Below, one piece after another: positions 13,114 through 20,855 of a DNA stretch of 52,450 nucleotides. How positions within the stretch are numbered: position 1 is the stretch's first letter; each line of letters opens with the position of its first letter. Under the pieces are notes generated by a model. It had not been told where the DNA came from and did no database searches. It was given only the letters and a program-made list of their open reading frames with translations. This DNA is from Pseudomonadota bacterium (GTDB lineage: Bacteria; Pseudomonadota; Gammaproteobacteria; Burkholderiales; Thiobacillaceae), in contig JAJZPG010000018.1 of the NCBI GenBank assembly GCA_021811235.1, positions 1 to 52,450 on the forward strand, given 5' to 3'. The position numbers and the translations under genes are program-made.

Positions 13114-13249
13114 CTTCGACAGGCTCAGCCCGAACGTGGCGGAGGATGCAGTACATGCTGATCCCCTCCCCTAACCTCCGTTCGAACGTGAGGGTGCAGC
13201 ACGCACATTTCCCCGACCCTGACCACCGTTCGCCCTGAGCCTGTCGAAG
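13114..13249. repeat. Inverted pair of a dispersed 23-bp repeat (CTTCGACAGGCTCAG type)
   Basis: A copy at 13114-13136 (core CTTCGACAGGCTCAG) and an inverted copy at 13227-13249 (core CTGAGCCTGTCGAAG) match at 21 of 23 positions. They fill the gap between gph and the SirB2-like gene. This core is known from many proteobacterial genomes as a REP-like dispersed element. The pair could fold into a long stem in RNA. Confidence 0.8.
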
Positions 13250-13278
13250 GACTGCCCATCACCTCCCCCAGCCAACCC

Positions 13279-13677
13279 ATGGATTACTACCCCGCACTCA
13301 AAACCCTGCATCTCGCCACCATCGCCGTCACCCTGGCGCTGTTCCTGCTGCGCGGCGCCTGGATGATGGCGGATTCGCCGCGGCTGCAGGCGCGCTGGGT
13401 GCGCGTCGTCCCGCACGTCAACGACACCCTGCTGCTCGCCAGCGGCATCGGGCTCGCCGTGCTGCTGCAGCAATACCCGCTGGTGCACGGCTGGCTCACC
13501 GCCAAGCTGTTCGCGCTGATCGCCTACATCGTGCTCGGCACCGTCGCCCTCAAGCGCGGTACGACCAAGCCCCGGCGCATCGCCGCCTGGGTCGCCGCTC
13601 TCGCGGTGTTCGGCTACATGCTGGCGGTCGCGGTCGCGCACGACCCCTTGCCTTTCCTGTCATCGAATTTCCCTTGA
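13279..13677 (+). CDS. SirB2-family membrane protein
   Basis: A 132-residue inner-membrane protein with about four hydrophobic segments (roughly residues 9-27, 50-68, 76-92 and 103-121). The opening YPALKTLHLATIAVTLALFLLR and the segment HVNDTLLLASGIGLA are typical of the SirB2 family, whose molecular role is unknown despite its name (it was first described as affecting invasion gene expression). It stands alone, with repeat pairs on both sides, so it has no informative operon partner. ATG start; no strong ribosome binding site is visible. Confidence 0.75.
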   Translation: MDYYPALKTLHLATIAVTLALFLLRGAWMMADSPRLQARWVRVVPHVNDTLLLASGIGLAVLLQQYPLVHGWLTAKLFALIAYIVLGTVALKRGTTKPRRIAAWVAALAVFGYMLAVAVAHDPLPFLSSNFP

Positions 13678-13679
13678 TT

Positions 13680-13771
13680 CCGTTCGGGTTGAGCTTGTCG
13701 AAGCCGGTCCCGAGCTTGGCGAAGGGCATGTCCGAGTGGGCACAGGGCTTCGACAAGCTCAGCCCGAACGG
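13680..13771. repeat. Long hairpin formed by an inverted pair of the CTTCGACAAGCTCAG variant repeat
   Basis: The segments 13680-13705 and 13746-13771 are inverted copies matching at 25 of 26 positions, with a 40-nt loop between. The core is CTTCGACAAGCTCAGCCC, one base different from the repeat upstream of the gene. The loop holds a degenerate third copy (GAGCTTGGCGAAGG). It starts 3 bp after the SirB2-like stop codon and could end its transcript, although no T-run follows. Confidence 0.85.
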
Positions 13772-13837
13772 GAGTTGAGACCTGCCACGATTTATCCCCC
13801 GCGCCGGAACTTTCCCTCCGCCCTTCCCTCTATGCGG

Positions 13838-13843
13838 TACACT
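13838..13843 (+). promoter_or_regulatory. Possible -10 element for ssrA
   Basis: TACACT, in the context GCGGTACACTTG, lies about 18 bp before the mature tmRNA 5' end and would suit a short processed leader. No convincing -35 hexamer is seen at 16-18 bp, so this is weak. Confidence 0.3.
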
Positions 13844-13860
13844 TGTTGCACGAAACACTT

Positions 13861-14227
13861 GGGGCCGACCTGGCTTCGACGTGGGTCGCAAAGCAGCGTA
13901 GGGCATACCGAGGGTCAGAGCACCTCGTAAATCCAACTGAAAAACTTTAGTCGCAAACGACGAAAACTACGCCCTGGCCGCTTAAGGTCCAGGACTCACA
14001 CTAGCCTGTTCATGGGCTAGGCCGGGGCAACCCGGCAGTGAGTTAATTCACATGAAATCGTGCTTGTCCGGGTCGCTTGGGCAGGTGCTAAATCCAAGGC
14101 GACTCGGCGAGATCCAGCCTGTTCGGCGGGCGTGATGGAGCTTAAAGCATAAAAACACCGGACTAAGTATGTAGAACTGCCTGTAGAGGGCTTGCGGACG
14201 CGGGTTCGATTCCCGCCGGCTCCACCA
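13861..14227 (+). ncRNA. ssrA: tmRNA (SsrA), one-piece, tag ANDENYALAA
   Basis: tmRNA rescues stalled ribosomes by adding a degradation tag. The 5' end GGGGCCG pairs with CGGCTCC near the 3' end to form a tRNA-like acceptor stem (one G-U pair), followed by ACCA, so CCA is encoded. The T-arm is GCGGGTTCGATTCCCGC. The resume codon GCA is at 13953-13955, and the frame to the TAA at 13983-13985 encodes ANDENYALAA; the charged Ala precedes it. There is no sign of the two-piece permuted form. Length is 367 nt, normal for the class. Confidence 0.97.
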
Positions 14228-14252
14228 TATTCTGATCCATGGTGGTCCAAAG

Positions 14253-14290
14253 ATGGCCATAATCCTTAATCAGGATTATGGCCATTTTTT
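14253..14290 (+). terminator. Rho-independent terminator of ssrA
   Basis: A perfect 13-bp stem (14253-14265 with 14273-14285, arm ATGGCCATAATCC), a 7-nt loop and six T residues form a strong intrinsic terminator 26 bp after the tmRNA 3' end. Confidence 0.93.
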
Positions 14291-14361
14291 CGTCGATGGC
14301 TGCTCTGGAAAAGGACCCTTGGCGCGCGCTGAAATGCCCGACTGTCGGTGAGCACCCGCGC

Positions 14362-15129
14362 TCAAACGTCGTCCAGCCGGAAAGCAACCGGAACTTCCAG
14401 GCGACTGTCACCTGGAGGATGCAACTGCCCGCGCAGGGCTGACGCAGCCTCCCGAACCAGGTGTGTCGCCGCCACGTCCAACAGTGGGAATCCGGAACTC
14501 CTGCGCACTTCCGAATTGCGGAGTTCGCCATCGGCACCGATTTCGATCACGAGAACTACCATCCCTTCCTGCCCGAGGCGACGGGCGGCGACCGGGTAGC
14601 GACGGGACTCGCGCAACTTGGCAACGAAGGCGGCATACCAGCGTTGTTGCGCAGATGGCCCCGCGCCGGCCATCTCCCCCACTGCGTCCTGGGCCGCGTG
14701 AGATGCAGCCTCTGGCTCGCTCAGACTGGCCGCTGTCCCCTCCTTTTCCGGAACAGGCGTCGACACGCCGGCCACCGCGGCAAGCACTCCAGCGGCCGGC
14801 TGCAATGTCGCCACGGCGGGTTCCTGGTTTTCGGAGAGCGCCCTTCCCGCTGGGTGGATCACGGGCCTTGGTGGCGTCGGGATCTCCGGGGCCTTGCCTG
14901 CGGCAGCCGGCTTGCGGACGGGCGATGATCGCGAATCAACCGCGGTGATCGGTGCCGGAGCGACCAGGCTGACTTGCCAAGGCGATACGGACTGCGGCGC
15001 AACGCCCGGCTGCCAGGACAATGCCACGAATACGCCCAGCACTCCGCCGTGCAGCGCCAGAGAAAGCCACAGCGCACGCCGGGGCAAGACTGAATGAGCC
15101 CGCGGGGCGAATTCAGCTGCGCCTGACAT
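14362..15129 (-). CDS. tonB: TonB-type energy transducer
   Basis: TonB couples the proton-motive force to outer-membrane receptors. The 255-residue protein has a short cytoplasmic N-terminus, one membrane helix at about residues 18-40 (LWLSLALHGGVLGVFVALSW), a Pro/Ala-rich periplasmic linker, and a C-terminal domain from about residue 165 (YAAFVAKLRESRRYPVAARR, QEGMVVLVIEI, SSGFPLLDVAA). The ATG at 15127-15129 lies inside the end of exbD (17-bp overlap); the frame extends upstream only as a shadow of exbD. It is the last gene of the seven-gene operon that begins with a TonB-dependent receptor, so it is probably dedicated to that receptor. Confidence 0.9.
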   Translation of the reverse strand: MSGAAEFAPRAHSVLPRRALWLSLALHGGVLGVFVALSWQPGVAPQSVSPWQVSLVAPAPITAVDSRSSPVRKPAAAGKAPEIPTPPRPVIHPAGRALSENQEPAVATLQPAAGVLAAVAGVSTPVPEKEGTAASLSEPEAASHAAQDAVGEMAGAGPSAQQRWYAAFVAKLRESRRYPVAARRLGQEGMVVLVIEIGADGELRNSEVRRSSGFPLLDVAATHLVREAASALRGQLHPPGDSRLEVPVAFRLDDV

Positions 15130-15490
15130 CCAGACTGACCTGCGCGAAACCCAAGGCCTTGACTTGGTCGACCAGATGAATGAATTCGCGCAGGGCGACC
15201 CCACCATCGGCGCGCACCACCACGGGCGTGGCGCGCGGCAGGCCGGCCATGGCGCGATCCAGATCGAGAACCGGACGGTCGTTGAGATGCATCGTGCCGT
15301 CCAGGGTCAAGGTCAGTACCAAGGGACTGGCACGACCGGGCTCGGCGTGGGACGCGCGCGCCAGGTCGATCGGTATGCGGCCACTGACGACGAATGTGGC
15401 CGTGGTCAGCACGATGGTGAGCAGCACCAGCATGATGTCCACCAGCGGGATGACGTTGATGGAGGCGATCTCCTCATCCATGGCGCGCAT
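15113..15490 (-). CDS. exbD: Biopolymer transport protein ExbD
   Basis: Part of the ExbB-ExbD proton channel that powers TonB. The 125-residue protein has one N-terminal helix, INVIPLVDIMLVLLTIVL, with the essential membrane aspartate at Asp18, followed by a periplasmic domain. It overlaps the exbB stop; an alternative ATG lies 9 bp downstream at 15479-15481. TolR could be considered, but the neighbouring tonB and receptor make ExbD the better name. Confidence 0.9.
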   Translation of the reverse strand: MRAMDEEIASINVIPLVDIMLVLLTIVLTTATFVVSGRIPIDLARASHAEPGRASPLVLTLTLDGTMHLNDRPVLDLDRAMAGLPRATPVVVRADGGVALREFIHLVDQVKALGFAQVSLDVRRS

Positions 15491-15896
15491 CCCACTCCGC
15501 CAGCAGCACCTTCACCCTGCGGCGCAGAGCGTTGTTGAGGGCCACGCAGGGAATCGCCACCAGCAGGCCCGCTGCGGTAGCCTTCAGGGCAAGCGCGAGT
15601 CCGGTCATGATGCTTTTCACGTCCATGTCGCCGGTGGCGCCGAGCGTCTGGAAGGTGAACATGATGCCCAGCACCGTGCCAAGCAGGCCGACATAAGGCG
15701 AGTTGGCCGCCACCGTGGCGATGGTCGTCAGCCCCTCGGTGAGGTCGGCCTCCAACTCCACCCGTTTGTTCCAGTCGGCCACGTCGACGCGCCGATAGTG
15801 GGAAAACCGGCCGATGGCAATGGCCACCGTCCACACGGAAAGCCCCAGCAACAGGCCAAGCACGCTATATTCCACCAGATCTTTCAGTTGGTTCAT
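15474..15896 (-). CDS. exbB: Biopolymer transport protein ExbB (short form)
   Basis: A MotA/TolQ/ExbB-family inner-membrane protein of 140 aa, clearly shorter than E. coli ExbB. It has three hydrophobic segments: residues about 8-28, 62-82 (SPYVGLLGTVLGIMFTFQTL) and 95-119 (GLALALKATAAGLLVAIPCVALNN). The second and third carry the family signature that lines the proton channel. It starts one base after the stop of the CcdA-like gene and overlaps exbD by 17 bp. The missing cytoplasmic part is typical of compact ExbB proteins and need not mean loss of function. Confidence 0.9.
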   Translation of the reverse strand: MNQLKDLVEYSVLGLLLGLSVWTVAIAIGRFSHYRRVDVADWNKRVELEADLTEGLTTIATVAANSPYVGLLGTVLGIMFTFQTLGATGDMDVKSIMTGLALALKATAAGLLVAIPCVALNNALRRRVKVLLAEWDARHG

Positions 15897-15897
15897 G

Positions 15898-16533
15898 TCA
15901 TATTCCCAGGCTGATTCGATACATCCCCAAGACCAGCAGGACGCCGCCCGCGCCCCGCTTCAGCCACAGGCCTAGCCAGGCCTGTTGCGTTTTCAGACGT
16001 GCCGCGAAAACCCCCATCAGTGGCAGGAGAAGGAGCAGAGGCGTGACCGCGGCGCCCAGGCCGAATGCCAGGCCATACGCGGCGCCCAGGGGGGCCGAGC
16101 CGGTCTGGGCCGCGACCGCCAGCAGCGAGGCAAGCGGGGTGCACGGGGTGAGGCTCAACGAGAAGCCGAGGGCGAACGGCGGCACACGGCCGGCCCTCGC
16201 GCCCGCTCCCACGGCGCTGCACGGGCGATGGCGCGCCTGACTGGCGATCAGCCAGATTCCCGCCACGACCGAAGCGGCACCGATGGCGAGATGGCCCACG
16301 CCGCTTCGCAGCGTGGCGGCGAGCCAGGCGCCCGCAAGACCGGCGGCCAGCCCGAGCATCGCGTAGGCACTGACGCGCCCGGCGAGGAACAGTCCGGTAT
16401 CGGCGAGTGCCGTGCCGCGCTCGCGCGCCATCACCCAGGCGCCCATGTAGGGCAGGCACGAGACGGTGCACGCGGTCACCCCGAGCGAGAGGCCGAGCAG
16501 CCAGGCGGAGACGATCCCGGCCGACTCAAGCAT
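15898..16533 (-). CDS. CcdA/DsbD-like (TauE/SafE superfamily) membrane protein
   Basis: A 211-residue protein with about six hydrophobic segments. The first carries Cys22 and Cys26 in ACTVSCLPYMG and the fourth carries Cys131 in SLTPCTPLASLL. The CLP and TPC-TP contexts match the catalytic cysteine pair of CcdA and DsbD, which move reducing power from cytoplasmic thioredoxin to the periplasm. The protein would often be annotated as a sulfite exporter. It overlaps the polyferredoxin gene by 8 bp and precedes exbB by one base. Electron export to periplasmic partners is therefore inferred from both motifs and context; the substrate is unknown. Confidence 0.7.
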   Translation of the reverse strand: MLESAGIVSAWLLGLSLGVTACTVSCLPYMGAWVMARERGTALADTGLFLAGRVSAYAMLGLAAGLAGAWLAATLRSGVGHLAIGAASVVAGIWLIASQARHRPCSAVGAGARAGRVPPFALGFSLSLTPCTPLASLLAVAAQTGSAPLGAAYGLAFGLGAAVTPLLLLLPLMGVFAARLKTQQAWLGLWLKRGAGGVLLVLGMYRISLGI

Positions 16534-17578
16534 CGTTGTCCTTGCGCGGGAACCAGCGCACCGTCCTGGTCTCGCCTTGCGGGCTCTCCGCCTTCACCCG
16601 CGCCTTGTAGTAGGGACGGCTCGATCCGAACAGCCGGACAGGCCCGAATTTGAGCTGGATGACGCCGTCGTCCGGGCAGTACTCGGCGCAGCGTCCGCAC
16701 AGGGTGCAATCCTCGGAGAACGCCTTCGGTCCCGATTCGTGCCAGATTTCCGGAATGTCCATCGGGCAGGCCTTGGTGCAGATTCCGCACTTCCCGCACT
16801 TGTCGTGCGGCCGCTTCACCAAGCGCATCGGCGACAGCCGCTGGAAGGCGGCGTTCACCGCGAGCAGCGGGCAGATGCGACAGAACGGCTGGCGCGCTGA
16901 CAGGCTTGCGATCACGACGAAGCCGAACAGGGTGTTGGCGAGCGCGCCGAGGGCGAAATCGAGGACACCGCCGGTGCGGATCGCCGCTTGCTCACCGTCA
17001 CCGGTGAGCAGCGTGGTGGCGAGGCGCGAGGGACAGACCTGACAGAAGGCGTCGCCGGTCGCGTGCGGCGTCACGCCGAGGCCGGCGGCCAGCGGCAGCC
17101 CCAGCACCAGGGCCAGCAGCAGCACCCACTTCAGCGGCCTCAGCCGCCTGACCGCATCTTCGGACAGGTGACGGAACGGCCGGCGCAGCAGCCGCCCCAA
17201 GCGGTGGAGCCTTTCCTGGACTGTTCCGAGGGGGCACACCCAGCCGCAGAACGCCTTGCCCAGAAAGAAATAGAAGACATAGAAGGCCAGCAGCGTGAAG
17301 GCCAGCGGCAGCAGCATGGTCAGCGCGAACTGGCCGGTCTGCTGGATGAGTTCGCCGACCCGGTGGTGCATCTGGTGCTGCAACGGGATCAGCACGCAGT
17401 AGGCACCGTCGGCCTGGTCGTAGGCGCAGGACAGCGCGGGCAGCGAACTGGAGATTTTTTCCGCCGCGTAGTGGCCCACCAGAGCGCTCCCCCAGACGGT
17501 GACGAAGAGCATGACGAGCTGCACCCCCAGCCGCAGCCGGCCGAGCGTGAAGATCCCTGTTCTCGGTGCATCAGCCAC
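16526..17578 (-). CDS. Membrane-bound polyferredoxin (NapH/CcoG/FtrD-like)
   Basis: A 350-residue inner-membrane iron-sulfur protein. Hydrophobic segments lie at about residues 14-36, 86-108, 150-170 and 208-228. Cysteine pairs C111/C115 (CGWVCP), C179/C182 (CQVCP) and C233/C236 (CRICP) are typical of NapH, NosR and CcoG proteins. Two [4Fe-4S] ferredoxin motifs follow at C261-C271 (CGKCGICTKACP) and C291-C301 (CTLCGRCAEYCP). Such proteins pass electrons through the membrane; FtrD does so in iron uptake and CcoG in copper reduction. Two extra cysteines, C51 and C61, lie in the loop after the first helix. It overlaps the genes on both sides by 8 bp. Confidence 0.85.
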   Translation of the reverse strand: MADAPRTGIFTLGRLRLGVQLVMLFVTVWGSALVGHYAAEKISSSLPALSCAYDQADGAYCVLIPLQHQMHHRVGELIQQTGQFALTMLLPLAFTLLAFYVFYFFLGKAFCGWVCPLGTVQERLHRLGRLLRRPFRHLSEDAVRRLRPLKWVLLLALVLGLPLAAGLGVTPHATGDAFCQVCPSRLATTLLTGDGEQAAIRTGGVLDFALGALANTLFGFVVIASLSARQPFCRICPLLAVNAAFQRLSPMRLVKRPHDKCGKCGICTKACPMDIPEIWHESGPKAFSEDCTLCGRCAEYCPDDGVIQLKFGPVRLFGSSRPYYKARVKAESPQGETRTVRWFPRKDNDA

Positions 17579-18428
17579 GGCTTGCCTCCTTTCGACGCAC
17601 GATCAGCGGCAGCGCGATCAGGCCGCCAAGCGCCATGAAGCCGCCGCCCCACGCGAGGCTGCGGGCGGTGTACGCATCCTCGGCATAGCTGTAATTGAAG
17701 GCGGTCAGGTAATGCCGCCCCGCGGCGTCGTACGCGGCCGCCAGCACGAAGCGGTTGGTCGGCCCCCTGCCGTGCCCACCGCCCTTGGCAGGCTGCACGT
17801 CGTCCGGAAAGCGCACCTGGACGCGGCCGGCCGCGTCGCTCACGAAGCGCGCCCGGGTGCCGGCGCTGCTCGTGAAGCTGACCGGGACACCGGCCAGCGG
17901 CGCGCCCTGGAAGCGGACGTCGAAGCGATAGGTGCGGTTTTCGCGGTAGCGGTTGTGCTCGCGCGGCAAGGGTGCCGGGACGATCTCGAGCTCGCTCTTG
18001 GGCCGCGCCAGCATGTCCGTCGGCGCCGGTCCGGGGTTGGAGAAGTAATGGGCGGTGCTCGCCACGGTCACGCCGTCCGCCGATTCCTGTCGCGCCAGCA
18101 GCCAATGGTAGTTGCCCACCCCGGTCGAATGGAGCGTGAAGCGTCCCTTGTCGAGCAGGATGTCCCACTCCTGCCGGTCGCTCCTGAAGCGCAGCCCTTC
18201 GGGCAGGGGGGCCTGTTCTCCAGGCGCGAACGCGCGGACCGAGACGGCATCCAGATTCGCCAGGCGGAAGGCGGCCGCTCTCCGGTCTCGCCCCGCTGCC
18301 AGCTCGATCAGAGGCAGGTCAGTCCAGGCCCGTGGCACCGCGCGCGCAGCCTCGCCATGCCCGGCGTGGCGGTCCGCTGCGTGGGCGAGCCCCGTGCAGA
18401 CGCACAGCAGAACGGCAATCAGACGCAT
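17571..18428 (-). CDS. DUF4198-like periplasmic protein with C-terminal membrane anchor
   Basis: A 285-residue protein with a signal peptide (residues 1-17, LIAVLLCVCTGLAHA), a His-containing start after cleavage (DRHAGHGEAAR), beta-rich domains and a C-terminal hydrophobic segment (AWGGGFMALGGLIALPLIV) followed by a basic tail. The second half (FQGAPLAGVPVSFTSSAG, GRVQVRFPDD) resembles the carboxypeptidase-regulatory/DUF4198 fold found beside metal-related TonB receptors. The ATG at 18426-18428 follows the receptor gene by 8 bp. It probably binds or hands over the substrate in the periplasm; this is inferred from location. Confidence 0.7.
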   Translation of the reverse strand: MRLIAVLLCVCTGLAHAADRHAGHGEAARAVPRAWTDLPLIELAAGRDRRAAAFRLANLDAVSVRAFAPGEQAPLPEGLRFRSDRQEWDILLDKGRFTLHSTGVGNYHWLLARQESADGVTVASTAHYFSNPGPAPTDMLARPKSELEIVPAPLPREHNRYRENRTYRFDVRFQGAPLAGVPVSFTSSAGTRARFVSDAAGRVQVRFPDDVQPAKGGGHGRGPTNRFVLAAAYDAAGRHYLTAFNYSYAEDAYTARSLAWGGGFMALGGLIALPLIVRRKEASRG

Positions 18429-18436
18429 GGCCGACC

Positions 18437-20545
18437 TCACTTGATGCCGTAACGGTAGGTCAGCATCAGCGTGCGCGGCGCCGCGGCCGTGTAGCTCACC
18501 TTGCCCGTGGTGTCTTTCTTCACCTCGGCGGCGTAATGCTCGTCGAACAGGTTGTCGGCGCTGAGCGTGAGGGAGTGGCCCCTGCGCTCGTAGGCGACCG
18601 ACAGGTTGGTGATCCACTCCCAGCCTTCGTACTTCTCGGTATTGGCATTGTCGAGCCAGTACTCGCCCCAGGTGTTCGAGGACAGGCGCACGCGCCAGTT
18701 GGCCGTGGGTTTCCAGCCGACGAAGACGCCGTACTGGTGCTTCGGCACGAAAGGCAGGTGGTTGCCGGCACGGTCGACATTGGTCGTCGTGCCGCCCACC
18801 CGCACCGGCTCGGAGAACTCGTCGTAGGTATAGTCGGCATAACCATAATGGCCACCGACATCCCATCCCTTGCCCAGCCCGATCCGGCCGGCCAGTTCCA
18901 CCCCCTTCTTGTCGGTCCTGCCGGCGTTCACGTACTCGGTCACCCCGTCGTTGACCTGCTGCACGATCTCGTTCTCGACCGGGTTGAAGTACGCGCTGGC
19001 GTCGAATTCCCAACCCTTGCCGCGCCCCTTGAGTCCGACCTCGTGGTTGCGCGAGGTGGGCGCCTCCAGCGCTGGGTTACTGGAGAACTCGCTCTGCGAG
19101 GGGATCTGCCCCGCCTGCGCGACCATGCCGAACAGGTGCAGGGTGTCGGTCAGGCGATAGGTCGCGGCGACCTTGGGGGCCGGCAGGTAGAACGTCTTCT
19201 CGGAATGGGTGATGCCGGCGCCTGCGACATAGGTGCCGGCGGCGTAGTCGTACTTCCATATCTCGTTGTTGTCGTCGGTGAAGTCGACGACGTCGTAGCG
19301 CATGCCAATATCCACGATCCAGCGGTCCGTGGGCCGCCAGGACTCCTGCAGGTAGACCCCGGTGAGCAGGCTGGTGGCGTCGTCGATCTCGGCCAGCCTG
19401 CCTTTCACGTCGGAACAGGTGGCGAGAATCCGCCCGGCCGCAGTCGCCGAATCGACGCAGGCGCCCGCGCTCGTCGTGGTGACCACGCTGGCGTACTGAT
19501 ACTTGCGCGAATCCGGCGTGCGTTCCTGGCGGACGGTCACGCCACCGACCAGCGTGCCGCCCCCATGCCGCCACTGGCCCTCGATATCGGTGCCCAGGTT
19601 CCAGACCCAGTCCTCGGATTCGTTGACGATGCCGGTAACCGGGTGGTAGTGATACCAGGTGTTGTAATAGAGGCGCGGCTTGAACGTGAAGTCGCCGTGT
19701 TCCACCTCGTACTTGCTATTGAGGAACCAGACCTTGGAGTAGCGCCCGGAGTGCTTCCACGCCTCGGAGGTCGTCGTCTGTTCCCCGGTCCGCACGAACG
19801 CGTCGTACAGCGTCTTGTTCATCGATCCGGGCAATTGCATATTGGCCTCGGCGTAGGAGATCTCGCTTTCGAGCGTGCCGTTTTCCAGGGCCAGCCCGTG
19901 CTTCAGCGAGGTCTGTGTGGTGTCGAAGGCGTTCCAGGCGCGCCAGCCGTTGTCCATGTTGCGGTGGGTGGCCGTGACGGCCAGGGCCTGATCGCCGAAC
20001 ACCTTGCCGTAGCGCAGGTGGGCGTTCTGGGTGCCTTCCGTCCCCAGGCCCAGTTTCAGGTTGTTCGCCGTTTCGTCGAACACGGACCGGGAAACGATCT
20101 GCACGGCGCCCCCCACGCTGCCCGCCGCAAACAGGTTGCCGGGCCCCTTGGCGATCTCGATGCGCTCGATGTCCTGGGTGTCCACGAAGTCCAGCCGCGT
20201 GAAGCTGTCGGGGTCGCTGAGCGGAACGCCGTCGCGCAGCACCATCACTTCGCGGATGCCGTAGGCGGCCTTCAGTCCTGCGCCCCGAATGATCAGCCTG
20301 GCGTCGAAGCCGCCGTTCTTGCTGTCGATCAGCACGCCGGGGACGCCCTGGAGCGCCTCCTTGAGGTTGAACATGCGCTTGTCTTCCAGCGCCTCCTTGC
20401 CGACCACGGCGATCGCCTGCGGCACCTCGGCACTGGCACGGGCCTCACGGGTGGCGGTGATGGAAATCTCGTCGAGACTTGCGTCCTCCGCGAGGGCGGC
20501 CAAGGGCAGCATGGCCAGGCACAAGGCGAGCGGCTTCATTTTCAT
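18437..20545 (-). CDS. TonB-dependent outer-membrane receptor
   Basis: A 702-residue receptor with a signal peptide (KPLALCLAMLPLAALA, cut before EDAS), a TonB box (DEISITATR) near residue 25, a plug domain at about residues 40-155 (LKEALQGVPGVLID, VMVLRDGVPL, IERIEIAKGPGNLFAAGSVGG) and a beta barrel ending in an aromatic-rich strand (RTLMLTYRYGIK). An extracellular loop carries two cysteines about 17 residues apart (GACVDS, ATCSD). AGGGAG 8 nt upstream is a good ribosome binding site. It is the first gene of an operon that also encodes its own TonB, ExbB and ExbD. The ligand cannot be read; the polyferredoxin partner and nearby EncFtn suggest iron, with copper as the alternative. Confidence 0.9.
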   Translation of the reverse strand: MKMKPLALCLAMLPLAALAEDASLDEISITATREARASAEVPQAIAVVGKEALEDKRMFNLKEALQGVPGVLIDSKNGGFDARLIIRGAGLKAAYGIREVMVLRDGVPLSDPDSFTRLDFVDTQDIERIEIAKGPGNLFAAGSVGGAVQIVSRSVFDETANNLKLGLGTEGTQNAHLRYGKVFGDQALAVTATHRNMDNGWRAWNAFDTTQTSLKHGLALENGTLESEISYAEANMQLPGSMNKTLYDAFVRTGEQTTTSEAWKHSGRYSKVWFLNSKYEVEHGDFTFKPRLYYNTWYHYHPVTGIVNESEDWVWNLGTDIEGQWRHGGGTLVGGVTVRQERTPDSRKYQYASVVTTTSAGACVDSATAAGRILATCSDVKGRLAEIDDATSLLTGVYLQESWRPTDRWIVDIGMRYDVVDFTDDNNEIWKYDYAAGTYVAGAGITHSEKTFYLPAPKVAATYRLTDTLHLFGMVAQAGQIPSQSEFSSNPALEAPTSRNHEVGLKGRGKGWEFDASAYFNPVENEIVQQVNDGVTEYVNAGRTDKKGVELAGRIGLGKGWDVGGHYGYADYTYDEFSEPVRVGGTTTNVDRAGNHLPFVPKHQYGVFVGWKPTANWRVRLSSNTWGEYWLDNANTEKYEGWEWITNLSVAYERRGHSLTLSADNLFDEHYAAEVKKDTTGKVSYTAAAPRTLMLTYRYGIK

Positions 20546-20855
20546 AATCAGATCTCCCTATCTTGTTATATCGGGCCGAATTGTAATGAGGCGGTTTTGC
20601 GGCTGGAATGTGGCATATCGCCGCAGCGTCGGACGCGCGGCACTGCCCTCTTCCGACCAGCGCGCATGCGGGTCCGCCTCCGCTTGCAGCCGGGAAGTCA
20701 GGAAGAGACACACGAACCCAGAGAGTCCTGGACTCCGTCGCCAAGGAGGAGGTGTGGTGGAAAAAAACCGGCCAAACGGGGATAGTGCGGCCTTGGATTT
20801 CGGGAATCGAACCCGCGCACTTCTGTTGTACCCACCGCCAAAAGAGGAACTCGAC
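20546..20855. other. Divergent intergenic region with an isolated tRNA T-arm-like segment
   Basis: This 310-bp gap separates the receptor operon (minus) from the coiled-coil gene (plus). Near the receptor start a TATAAC on the minus strand is a possible -10, without a clear -35. At 20801-20817 the minus strand reads CGCGGGTTCGATTCCCG, identical over 17 nt to the T-arm of the tmRNA, but no D-arm, anticodon arm or CCA accompanies it. No complete RNA gene and no convincing Fur box were found by eye. Confidence 0.5.

Noticed and set aside
20543-20600. A Fur box upstream of the TonB-dependent receptor
   Set aside because: No stretch close to the GATAATGATAATCATTATC-type pattern could be found by eye, so iron control is not claimed from the DNA.
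18332-20785. An 817-codon plus-strand frame opposite the TonB-dependent receptor
   Set aside because: The receptor on the minus strand has signal peptide, plug and barrel; the plus-strand product has no motif and no start signal.
14199-20817. The idea that the metal operon is an island integrated at the tmRNA gene with direct att repeats
   Set aside because: The 17-base T-arm copies are in opposite orientation, and no integrase gene is present, so simple site-specific integration is not supported. The copy is reported only as a curiosity.
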